NCBI GenBank assembly: GCA_903995115.1
Contig: LR877146.1
Span: 558,001-622,000, forward strand
Length of the DNA stretch: 64,000 bases
Source: Angomonas deanei
Lineage: Eukaryota; Euglenozoa; Kinetoplastea; Trypanosomatida; Trypanosomatidae
Direction of reading: 5' to 3'
Positions within the stretch are counted from its first letter, which is position 1, and every line of letters begins with the position of its first letter. A model generated the notes under the pieces. That model searched no databases. It was not told the DNA's origin and saw nothing but the letters and a program-made list of their open reading frames with translations. Of the stretch, positions 38,526-47,633 are shown piece after piece. Both the position numbers and the translations under genes were made by a program.

Positions 38526-40124
38526 ATGAACATTCTACGCACCGGTGCTTTCCTTCTATTGCTGGACCTAGTGACAATGACGACCAGTGTCCGTGCAGTA
38601 GTGTGTACGTCTACCGTTTCCTACTCCCCCCAGTGGTGTGCGGCGCACTACGACTGTAGCACCAGCATGACCTACAGCCTTGAGTACGGCACATGTCTTT
38701 GTCGTGGCGGCTATGCCTCTTTAAAAATCTACGACGACAACTGCTACGACTTTTTTAGTCATCAAACGCAGTCCCGATGTGATCTGTACGACTATTCATC
38801 GGTGTTGACCTACTGCGACCTCTGCAACCCCGGATACTCCTACTCCGACCCTATTACTATCGCTGAACAGCAGTTCACCCTCAAATGCGTCCCCACCATC
38901 ACGAAATGCACCTACCATACCTCAGACTACAAATGTACCACTTGCGAGACTGGCTTCACAACGACAGTTGAAAAGAAGGCCTGCGTGACCACTATCCCCG
39001 GTTGCACCTCACATAACGCTGACGGCACCTGCCAGACATGCGGTACCGGTACCCTTTCGAACGACAAGAAGGCCTGCGTGACCACGATCCCCGGTTGCAC
39101 CTCACATAACGCCGACGGCACCTGCCAGACATGCGGTACCGGTACCCTCTCGAACGACAAGAAGGCCTGCGTGACCACGATCCCCCAGTGTAGTTCACAT
39201 AACTCCGACGGTACCTGCAAGGAGTGTGGCTTCAGTCTCGTCCCCTCTAACACCGGAAAGGTCTGTGTTAAGTGTGCATATGAAGGCTGCAACTCTTGTA
39301 ACGATGGTGGTGTCTGCATCTCTTGCGAGGAGCACTACACGCTCTCCGGACCGGAATGTGTTCTGTGCACCTTGGTGGGCTGCTCCCGCTGCGACACCGC
39401 CAATGTATGCGCACAGTGTGCAGACGGGTACAACTTCACCACGAACCAAACCGCCTGTGCGACATGCGGCATTCAGAACTGCAGCAGCTGCGACCGGAAT
39501 GAGTTCTGCGCACAGTGCGCGGATGGGTTCGGCGTGTCGGACTTGGGCTTCTGTTCCACCTGTGTGGATACGGACTGCAAACGATGCGTTGCCAACGGCG
39601 TGGACTGCGTCGAGTACTACACCCCCAGAAACAAAAATGAGGAAAAGAAGAAAAAGAAGAAAGGCATGCCGTGGTGGGTGTATCTCTCTATCGTGCTGGG
39701 CTGCCTAGGTGTGATTGCTGTGCTTGTGTTCTTCGTTGTACAGCTGTGCAAAAAAGACGAAGATGAAGAAATTGCTGCTCGCGCGCGGAGAAACACAGAT
39801 GTGAAGCCGTTGGCATCACCCAATAAACCTTCAAAAAGCGAATATGTCACACCGGTAGGAAGTATCCTTCCAACCACGGAAGAGGACGACGTCGTTTTAG
39901 TAGGAGAAACCCCACCACAAGATGAAATGGTTCCGGAGCCGCCTGTGGTGCCCCGCAGGAGTCGTCGTACAACCCGCAACTCTACTTTTTCTTCCAATAT
40001 CGAAATGGAGGAGTGGAACGAAATGGAGAATAACGTGGTTCATTCTTTTAGTGCAGCCTCCCCAAGACGTTTCAGGAGATTGTCCAACATGCGGGAGAGG
40101 GAGTCGGGTGATATGGATTTTTGA
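38526..40124 (+). CDS. Array member A6: cysteine-rich type I surface protein, N module A, C2 tail
   Basis: Intact frame of 532 residues from the ATG at 38526. As in A2, the first type A ATG has been lost and the second Met (MNILRTG) is used. N module A (YSPQWCAAHYDC, YDYSSVLTYC) is followed by two standard repeats and a third that merges into the membrane-proximal module (KCAYEGCNSCNDGG, then CSRCDTANVC and CIQNCSS-type cysteine pairs). The linker is Lys-rich, the helix MPWWVYLSIVLGCLGVIAV, and the tail C2, acidic with a Ser/Thr-Arg cluster, ending DMDF. The module and tail are nearly identical to those of A5, A10, B2 and B3. Predicted surface antigen. Confidence 0.88.
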   Translation: MNILRTGAFLLLLDLVTMTTSVRAVVCTSTVSYSPQWCAAHYDCSTSMTYSLEYGTCLCRGGYASLKIYDDNCYDFFSHQTQSRCDLYDYSSVLTYCDLCNPGYSYSDPITIAEQQFTLKCVPTITKCTYHTSDYKCTTCETGFTTTVEKKACVTTIPGCTSHNADGTCQTCGTGTLSNDKKACVTTIPGCTSHNADGTCQTCGTGTLSNDKKACVTTIPQCSSHNSDGTCKECGFSLVPSNTGKVCVKCAYEGCNSCNDGGVCISCEEHYTLSGPECVLCTLVGCSRCDTANVCAQCADGYNFTTNQTACATCGIQNCSSCDRNEFCAQCADGFGVSDLGFCSTCVDTDCKRCVANGVDCVEYYTPRNKNEEKKKKKKGMPWWVYLSIVLGCLGVIAVLVFFVVQLCKKDEDEEIAARARRNTDVKPLASPNKPSKSEYVTPVGSILPTTEEDDVVLVGETPPQDEMVPEPPVVPRRSRRTTRNSTFSSNIEMEEWNEMENNVVHSFSAASPRRFRRLSNMRERESGDMDF

Positions 40125-40723
40125 AATGCTGTTCATTTGTATTTTAAATACGATAATGTAATGTATATATATACCAAGGAAATTCGTTACACTAAATGTG
40201 AGCGGCATTTATGGTACTTTTTTTTTTGTTACTATTTTTCCCCAGTGTAACAAACGTCTGTGTCTGGTGCGTGTATGCACACAGGGTATGGTTCACTTCT
40301 TTATTTTCCTTTTATTATTACTGTATTTTTTCCCATCACATCACGCGAAGCTTAGACAGACACGTTCTCGACCACCTTTTTTATACGTTTGCTGATAGGT
40401 GGCAGAACCTCTTTTTTCCGAGCTTTTTGTATTTGCCGTAGTCGTGATTCTTTCTGTATACATTTTTCCTTTTATCCGTCTATAATGACTATCCTTCCCT
40501 GAAGCATTTTTACGGAGTGGAAAAAAAGAAAAAGAGTTTTGTAAGAGAGTGTGGATCTGGATCTACCTTCGAGTCATCCGGTCGGTGTACTAGATTTCCT
40601 TTTCCGTGTCTTTGAGCTTGTACATACATTACTTTCTCTCTCTTTTTTTGTTTGTTTGTTCGTTACCGTTGACGCCTTCACGTCTTAGGCAAAACAAAAA
40701 AAAAAGAACATCAAAGCAAAGTA
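40125..40723. other. Intergenic region before the glyoxalase-like gene
   Basis: T-rich non-coding DNA. A run ending in TTAG at about 40684-40688 precedes the next ATG by about 35 nt and is a candidate acceptor. The first half resembles the A5 3' flank. Confidence 0.45.
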
Positions 40724-41608
40724 ATGTCCAAGTTTCCGTTACGCTGGGATCACGTCGTACACCTGGTGAACGATGTCCAGGCCCCCGTCGGGTGGTTCCA
40801 GAAGAGTGGCCTGACCGCCCGCCCTGGCGGGGAGCACCCACGGTGGGGCACCATCAACTCCCTCTCGCAGTTCGGTCTAACGTATATTGAGTTCATCACC
40901 CTCAAGGACAAGGAGAAGTTGCGGCAGCTGCAGGAACAGCGTGAGAAAGTCGGGGTGGGCTTCAAGGCCTCCGAGGACAATTGCCTGGTAAACGACATTG
41001 TGGCCCACTTGCCGGTGGATCAGCGTTTGACACGTGTAGCGATTCGGTGTGACAAGCATGCCATTGAGTCCCTGTACGATCGACTCAAGAAGGAGGGTCT
41101 GCGTGTCATGGAGATGGTCCCTGGCGCACGGCGGACGACGACGGGGGATTTGCTGGAATGGAAGATCTTCTTCGTCGACGGAGAGGGGGAGCAGCCAAGT
41201 GGCGTGACAGACGCTGAGGAAAGGGCGTTCCTTCGCAAGGTTGCCTACCCCTTCTTCCTGGAGTGGGGCCAGGAAACCGACGCCGCCCGACTGGAGTGGT
41301 TGGACCAGTCCGGTGGCAATCCCCCTCACCCACTCGGGGCAGTGACGCTGCAGCATCTGGTGTGGCAAGTGGAGAAACCCGAGGTGCTGGCCCGGCGCTG
41401 GTCTCAGCTGCTGCAAATGAAGCAGACCACCGTCCAGCGGCCCAACGGGGAGACGGCGGTGGCGCTGGAGGCGGGAGAGGGCGGTCAGCTTTTTATTTTT
41501 GAGAAGGGCGACGCCAACGGCATTACCGCACTGGAGATGGTCACCGACAATGCGACGGCGAAGGGGACCACGGTGAAGATTGGGGATGCGGACTACCGCT
41601 TCATTTAA
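40724..41608 (+). CDS. Glyoxalase-like (VOC-fold) protein
   Basis: A 294-residue soluble protein that resembles the glyoxalase-like domain family (Glyoxalase_3 type) within the vicinal-oxygen-chelate superfamily. The N-terminus WDHVVHLVND carries the first likely metal ligand (His10), and YIEFITL about 45 residues later supplies Glu56. A second half begins near LQHLVWQVEKPEVLARRW (about residue 205) and ends with FEKGDANGITALEM, as expected for a two-module VOC fold. The reaction is unknown. The family is common in bacteria, so a bacterial origin is possible. It interrupts the surface-protein array, is unrelated to it, and has the higher GC and unbroken frame of a single-copy gene. No targeting signal. 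Confidence 0.8.
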   Translation: MSKFPLRWDHVVHLVNDVQAPVGWFQKSGLTARPGGEHPRWGTINSLSQFGLTYIEFITLKDKEKLRQLQEQREKVGVGFKASEDNCLVNDIVAHLPVDQRLTRVAIRCDKHAIESLYDRLKKEGLRVMEMVPGARRTTTGDLLEWKIFFVDGEGEQPSGVTDAEERAFLRKVAYPFFLEWGQETDAARLEWLDQSGGNPPHPLGAVTLQHLVWQVEKPEVLARRWSQLLQMKQTTVQRPNGETAVALEAGEGGQLFIFEKGDANGITALEMVTDNATAKGTTVKIGDADYRFI

Positions 41609-41991
41609 TCCCCCAGCGGACCGGCACCTTTGACGGTTGTACCGTTTTTTTTTTTTTGGAAGCAAAAATATATTTTAACGCAGTGGTAGTCACTACATGT
41701 CAAACACCATCATGAACCGTTTTCATGTGCGTCGTCTCGTAGTGATCCACTCTGTCTTTCCGTTTACTTTTATTATTATTACTATTGTTATGGCGGGTAA
41801 CCGTATCGACAGCGATTATTATTATTTCGGCACGTCTTCCATCCTACAGCACACTTAGTCTGACCCTTATGAATATCTTTTTATTCACGGTTTCTTATCT
41901 TGCTTCTCTCTTTCTCTCTTTACTATGGATCCCTTCTTTCCCCTACACCCTTAGGCAACCCTTGTTTTCATTTCCTATCTCCCTACCTTCA
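41609..41991. other. Intergenic region before B1
   Basis: Non-coding, with a C/T-rich tract ending in TTAG at 41951-41954, 38 nt before the first type B ATG. The open frame upstream of 41992 crosses this acceptor and is not considered coding. Confidence 0.45.
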
Positions 41992-44469
41992 ATGTTGTAC
42001 GGTCGGCTGGTCCTCCCACCGCTACTACTACTGCTGTTGGCTATGGCGGTCCCCTCCGTCCACGGGGCGTGCATACTGAGGCACAACTTCACTGCCAGTT
42101 GGTGCTATGAGCGGTACGATAGCTGTTCCAGCGTCGATCTGGTGAGGTTTGACAGCGACACAGGGTCCTGTATGTGTGGCCAGACGAAGATGACCGTGAA
42201 ACCTTCTTTGACGCCGCACTGTAAAAAATACCTCAACGCCGCCGTAGACTTTTTCTGCGACGCATATGACCACACCGAAACCGTTTCCCTGTGTTATCAA
42301 TGTGAGACCGGTTACGAAGTGCTCAACCCCACCCAGCGAGGTCGCTTTAACTATTCCTCCACGTGTGTTCCCAGGATCGCCAACTGCGATAACCACACCG
42401 ACAACAGTCTGTGCGCTGCCTGCTCGCCTGACTATCGCCTTTCCAACGACAAGAAGTCCTGCACAAAGTACACCGATCTCTGCACGTCGCGCGACAACAG
42501 CGGTACCTGCACTAGCTGTGCTACTGGATACTTCCTTCAGCCACAGTACTGGGTGTGTCTTACCGATATGCCAGGCTGTATAGAATACCACACGATCTAT
42601 TCGGGCTGTACCCTTTGCAGCACCGGATATTTCCAAAACACTCTCGGTCCTAACTGCACTAAACTGATTGACCGTTGTATTACCTACAACGCTGACGGTA
42701 CCTGTGAGACATGCAGCACTGACACCTCCCTCTCGACCGACAAGAAGGCCTGCGTGACCACGATCCCCGGATGTGACTCGCACAACGCCGATGGTACCTG
42801 TGAGACGTGCAGCACTGACACCTCCCTCTCGAACGACAAGAAGGCCTGCGTGACCACGATCCCCGGATGTACCTCCCACAACGCCGACGGTACCTGTGAG
42901 ACGTGCAGCACTGACACCTCTCTCTCGAACGACAAGAAGGCCTGCGTGACCACGATCCCCAGATGTGCCTCACACAACGCCGACGGTACCTGTGAGACGT
43001 GCAGCACTGACACCTCCCTCTCGACCGACAAGAAGGCCTGCGTGACCACGATCCCCAGATGTGACTCGCACAACGCCGATGGTACCTGTGAGACATGCAG
43101 CACTGACACCTCTCTCTCGACCGACAAGAAGGCCTGCGTGACCACGATCCCCAGATGTGACTCGCACAACGCCGATGGTACCTGTGAGACATGCAGCACT
43201 GACACCTCTCTCTCGACCGACAAGAAGGCCTGCGTGACCACGATCCCCAGATGTGACTCACACAACGCCGACGGTACCTGTGAGACGTGCAGCACTGACA
43301 CCTCCCTCTCGACCGACAAGAAGGCCTGCGTGACCACGATCCCCAGATGTGACTCACACAACGCCGACGGTACCTGTGAGACGTGCAGCACTGACACCTC
43401 CCTCTCGACCGACAAGAAGGCCTGCGTGACCACGATCCCAGATGTGCTAACCTGGTTGAATGCTTCGACGAAGGCCTGCGTGACCACGATCCCCAGATGT
43501 GCCTCACACAACGCCGACGGTACCTGTGAGACGTGCAGCACTGACACCTCCCTCTCGAACGACAAGAAGGCTTGCGTGACGACCATCCCCGGATGCGGCT
43601 CCTATAACAATGACGGCACCTGTCAAACGTGCAGTCCTGGTACCTCTGTGTCTAACAACAAGAAGTCCTGTGTCACCACGATCCCTGGATGTGCCTCGCA
43701 CAACGCCGACGGTACCTGCAAGGAGTGCGACAGCGGTCTCTCGCTTTCTTCCAACCGGAAGTCCTGCGTCCTCTGCACCCTGGAGGGCTGCTCCCGCTGC
43801 GACACCGCCAATGTATGCGCACAGTGTGCAGACGGGTACAACTTCACCACGAACCAAACCGCCTGTGCGACATGCGGCATTCAGAACTGCAGCAGCTGCG
43901 ACCGGAACGAGTTCTGTGCACAGTGCGCGGATGGGTTCGGCGTGTCGGACGCTGGTGCCTGTGTGGCCTGCGTGGAGGCAAACTGCAAACGATGCACCGA
44001 CAACGGCAACACCTGCCTGGAGTACGTGATGGACGTCAGCAAGAAAGGGAAGGGCCTACCCTGGTGGGTGTATCTCTGCATTGCGCTAGGCTGTCTGTTG
44101 TTGATCGGATTGCTTGTGATCTTAATTCTGTGTCTGTGCAAGGGGGATCGGGAGGAAGTGATTACCGCAAGGGAGACAGATGACGGTTACCGTAACCCGT
44201 TACGAGCACCCGATGAGGAATCGAAATCGGAAAACACGCACCCGGAGGAAAGCAAAGTTCCGGTCACGGAGGAAGATGATGTCGTGCTGATAAGGGAAAC
44301 CCCACCTCAAGAAGATGTTGTTGCAGATCCGCCGAAGACGTCTCGCAAAAATCGTCGTATAGCACGAAACGCCACTCACTTCTCCGACGTCGAGATAGAC
44401 GAAGGGAACGAAATTGAGGAAAACGTGCCTCAGTCATTTGATGAAACACCCTCCAGACGTTTCAGATGA
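41992..44469 (+). CDS. Array member B1: large cysteine-rich type I surface protein, N module B, C2-like tail
   Basis: 825 residues from ATG 41992. Signal peptide (MLYGRLVLPP and a Leu-rich core ending VHG) and N module B: WCYERYDSCSSVDLVRFD, CGQTKMTVKPSLTP, CVPRIANCDNHTDN, CTSRDNSGTCTSC. Ten or so 32-residue repeats follow, with STDTSLSTDKKA-type variants, plus one 18-residue unit that lacks cysteines. Then the membrane-proximal module, a short linker, a distinct helix (LPWWVYLCIALGCLLLIGL) and an acidic tail. The stop at 44467-44469 precedes the usual MDF end: that ending is present in another frame up to 44515, so the last 15 or so residues appear to have been lost by a one-base change. Function inferred as a surface antigen. 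Confidence 0.87.
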   Translation: MLYGRLVLPPLLLLLLAMAVPSVHGACILRHNFTASWCYERYDSCSSVDLVRFDSDTGSCMCGQTKMTVKPSLTPHCKKYLNAAVDFFCDAYDHTETVSLCYQCETGYEVLNPTQRGRFNYSSTCVPRIANCDNHTDNSLCAACSPDYRLSNDKKSCTKYTDLCTSRDNSGTCTSCATGYFLQPQYWVCLTDMPGCIEYHTIYSGCTLCSTGYFQNTLGPNCTKLIDRCITYNADGTCETCSTDTSLSTDKKACVTTIPGCDSHNADGTCETCSTDTSLSNDKKACVTTIPGCTSHNADGTCETCSTDTSLSNDKKACVTTIPRCASHNADGTCETCSTDTSLSTDKKACVTTIPRCDSHNADGTCETCSTDTSLSTDKKACVTTIPRCDSHNADGTCETCSTDTSLSTDKKACVTTIPRCDSHNADGTCETCSTDTSLSTDKKACVTTIPRCDSHNADGTCETCSTDTSLSTDKKACVTTIPDVLTWLNASTKACVTTIPRCASHNADGTCETCSTDTSLSNDKKACVTTIPGCGSYNNDGTCQTCSPGTSVSNNKKSCVTTIPGCASHNADGTCKECDSGLSLSSNRKSCVLCTLEGCSRCDTANVCAQCADGYNFTTNQTACATCGIQNCSSCDRNEFCAQCADGFGVSDAGACVACVEANCKRCTDNGNTCLEYVMDVSKKGKGLPWWVYLCIALGCLLLIGLLVILILCLCKGDREEVITARETDDGYRNPLRAPDEESKSENTHPEESKVPVTEEDDVVLIRETPPQEDVVADPPKTSRKNRRIARNATHFSDVEIDEGNEIEENVPQSFDETPSRRFR
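42748..43569 (+). repeat. Tandem 96-bp repeat array in B1 with one shortened unit
   Basis: Seven complete 96-bp units run from 42748 to 43419, then a 54-bp unit (43420-43473), then another full unit to 43569. Units 4-7 are nearly identical. The repeat differs from that of A5 in its third quarter (CETCSTDTSLS in place of CQTCGDGTSLS), so each gene has homogenised its own version. Confidence 0.88.
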
Positions 44470-45441
44470 GCAAAAAAACGCTCGAGAATGGGCGTCTAAT
44501 AATATGGATTTTTGAACTTTAGAAAATGTATGTTCTAAGTAAGATGATCTCATATTGATACAAAAAGGTGTTTGGTATGTTTTTTTTTTTTTACTCCCCA
44601 AAGATCATTTCCTAATTTCTTTTTTTAACATGTAAATAGTTTTTTTTTTTTTTTTGCTACAACAAACCATTGGAAGATTTGTTCACTCCATTCTTATAAC
44701 ATCGGACACTTTTTCCCGGTACATTTTTTTTTTCGTATGAAATTAGTATTGCAGTTTAATTCTTAATTTTTTTACTCTTTGTCGATCGTTTCCGCCCCTC
44801 ATCTTTTTTTGACGTTTACTTCCATGATTCACTAACATGTAAATAATACGCCCTATTCCCTTTTCTTCATATTCTCTTTTTTGTCATTAGGTGTTTTCCT
44901 TTAATTTTGGTTCCCTTCACTACCGGTAGCTCTTTCTGTCTTCAATGCCACTCCAGATAAAGAAGGTTCCCTCCATACACGCATCACTGAAGCTGCGTCC
45001 AGACGTATTATTTATCTCCCTTGTGACGTTCATTTTTCCGACGGTGTGGTGGACCCTACTGTGGAGTGGTCGAACGCGCTCCTACGTGTGATGGTGATCA
45101 GGGTCCACCCGGCCGCGGACTGTTACAGTCTGTGTGATGGAAGATACATACCACATACCAAGCCCTCGCGGTATGTTTTCATGTTCTTTTTTTTTTCTCT
45201 GTTTTATTCGTTCCCCTTCCTATTTCCGCTCATTTTTTTTTCTTTTTGTGTGTGTGTATGACTCTGCACCCGTGAACTGCTCCACCATACAGCCCTTTCT
45301 GTCTTCATATATTCATTGTGTTTTTCCTTTGCTTACCCCTTACTTTTCCCTCACTTGTCACTTTTCTTCCTCCTCTCCTCTCAGTTCTTAACCCTTGTTT
45401 CCACATTACATCTATCCTCTCCATCATCATGTTGTGTAGTC
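44470..45441. other. Long intergenic region B1-B2 with a GC-richer island
   Basis: Mostly T-rich, but about 44930-45180 is richer in G and C and holds the candidate small ORF at 44945. Further on, a C/T tract ends in CTCAG at 45380-45384, the likely acceptor for B2. No other feature seen. Confidence 0.5.
44945..45091 (+). CDS. Candidate 48-residue ORF after a plausible acceptor
   Basis: This small frame starts 18 nt after a TACCGGTAG that resembles type A acceptors. It encodes a basic N-terminus, a hydrophobic stretch (LFISLVTFIFPTVWW) and a short basic end. It could be a membrane microprotein or a relic of a lost array member; another frame across the same island is also open for about 80 codons. 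No similarity is recognised, so evidence is weak. Confidence 0.2.
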   Translation: MPLQIKKVPSIHASLKLRPDVLFISLVTFIFPTVWWTLLWSGRTRSYV

Positions 45442-47068
45442 ATGTTCTACGGTCGGCTGGTCCTCCCACCGCTACTACTACTGCTGTTGGCTATGGCGGT
45501 GCCCTCCGTCCATGGAGCGTGCATACTGAGGCACAACTTCACTCCCGATTGGTGCTATCCGCGATACGATAGCTGTTCCAGCGTCGATCTGGTGCGGTTT
45601 GACAGCGACACAGGGTCCTGCATGTGTGGCCAGACGAAGATGACCGTGAAACCTTCTCTGACGCCGCACTGTAAAAAATACCTCAACGCCGCCGTAGACT
45701 TTTTCTGCCAGGCATATGACCACACCGATACGCTTTCCATGTGTTACACGTGTGAAGACGGTTACGTGGCGCTCAACCCCACCCAGCGAGGTCGCTTTAA
45801 CTATTCCTCCACGTGTGTTCCCAGGATCGCCAACTGCGATAACCACACCGACAACGGCCAATGCGCTGCCTGCTCGCCTGACTATCGCCTGTCCAACGAC
45901 AAGAATTCCTGCACAAAGTACACCGATCTCTGCACGTCGCGCGACAACAGCGGTACCTGCACTAGCTGTGCTACTGGATACTTCCTTCAGCCACAGTACT
46001 GGGTGTGTCTTACCGATATGCCAGGCTGTATAGAATATCACACGATCTATTCCGGCTGTACCGTTTGCAGCACCGGATATTTCCAAAACACTCTCGGTCC
46101 TAACTGCACTAAACTGATTGACCGTTGTATTACCTACAACGCTGACGGCAGCTGTACCGTATGTAGTACAGGCAACACTCCCACCAACGACCGTCTCGCC
46201 TGTGTCACCATTATCCCGGAGTGTAGCTCACATAACGCCGACGGTACCTGCAGAGAGTGCGACAGCGGTTTCTCGCTTTCTTCCAACCGGAAGTCCTGCG
46301 TCCTCTGCACCCTGGAGGGCTGCTCCCGCTGCGACACCGCCAATGTATGCGCACAGTGTGCAGACGGGTACAACTTCACCACGAACCACACCGCCTGTGC
46401 GACATGCGGCATTCAGAACTGCAGCAGCTGTGACCGGAACGAGTTCTGTGCACAGTGCGGATGGGTTCGGCGTGTCCGACTTGGGCTTCTGTTCCACCTG
46501 TGTGGATACGGACTGCAAGCGCTGCGTTGCCAACGGCGTGGACTGTGTCGAGTACTACACCCCCCGAAACAAAAATGAGGAAAACAAAAAGAAGAATGGC
46601 ATGCCGTGGTGGGTGTATCTCTCTATCGTGCTGGGCTGCCTAGGTGTGATTGCTGTGCTTGTGTTCTTTATCGTACAGCTGTGCAAAAAAGACGATGAGA
46701 AAAGGGGGACTATCCGAAAGCGTGGTGGAAGAGGCGTGAATCCTCTGGCATCACCCGATAAAACGTTAAAAAGTGATTATGTCCCACGGGTAGGAAGTAT
46801 CCTTCCAACCACGGAAGAGGACGACGTTGTGTTGATAAGGGAAGCCCCACCACAAGATGAAGTTGTAGCCGAGCCGTCTGGCGTATCTCAGAAAAGTCGC
46901 CGTGCAACCCGAAACTCCACTTTTTTAATCTTTGACCTTGATACTGAAAACCAGCAAAATTCAGTGGATGCTATATCGCCTCCCGTCACGGAGTCTTCAG
47001 CATCGCCACGACGGACACGGAGACCGGTGTCTTTTCAAGTGAATGACGGAGATGATATGGATTTTTAA
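45442..47068 (+). CDS. Array member B2: cysteine-rich type I surface protein, N module B, C2 tail, frame interrupted
   Basis: ATG 45442 (MFYGRLVLPP) starts the signal peptide and an N module B almost identical to that of B1 (differences include WCYPRYDSC and the CEDGYVALNP segment). Only two repeats follow before the membrane-proximal module. Within the module a GC dinucleotide is missing at about 46455-46460 relative to all sisters, where gcgcggatggg becomes gcggatggg. The first frame then runs out at 46578, while the true continuation (GVSDLGFCSTCVD, linker, MPWWVYLSIVLGCLGVIAV helix, C2 tail ending DDMDF) lies in another frame to 47068. The tail has diverged centrally (FDLDTENQQNS). Either a pseudogene or a sequence error. 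Confidence 0.75.
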
Positions 47069-47633
47069 CGTTCTATCAGCGCAGTATCTAGAGGTGAATG
47101 AATACTTTTCTTTTGGTGGATATACGATTGTGAACTGTTTTTCGGTCAACGACGTTTTGTTGTAGTTTTTTTATTATTTTATTATTTGACCGTCTGTTAT
47201 TTACCACATGCGCCGACTACGGTAAACAACACTTATAAACTAAACTCCCTTGTTTTGGTGTCTTTCTTTTCTTTTCCTTTTTTTTCTTTCGTTTGAAGAA
47301 TTGTGTGCTTCTCTTTCCTATTATATTTTCTTTGCGTGGGACGGTTTTTTTTTTTTTTTGAAAATGTCAACAAAAAAAGGTGAAAACTTTTTTCATTCCA
47401 TTCTTACTTTACCGATCGTTTCTATCGGTTACATTCTTTTTAGTATTTGAGTAGTATTGTAGTTTAATTCTTTGGTGTTGTGTTTTTACTCTTTTTTTGG
47501 CACTTTCCCCCATTTTTCTGTTGTTGTTTTTTTTCTTGGCGTTTACTTCGATGCTACACTTCTACGGAATTCTACACACACTTCAATTCTCTTCCGCTTC
47601 TTTTTCATTTCCTAGCTAGTCTCTCTACCTTCA
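47069..47633. other. Intergenic B2-B3
   Basis: Highly T-rich non-coding region. Acceptor candidates CTAG at 47612-47615 and 47616-47619 lie 15-20 nt before the B3 ATG. Nothing else recognised. Confidence 0.45.
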
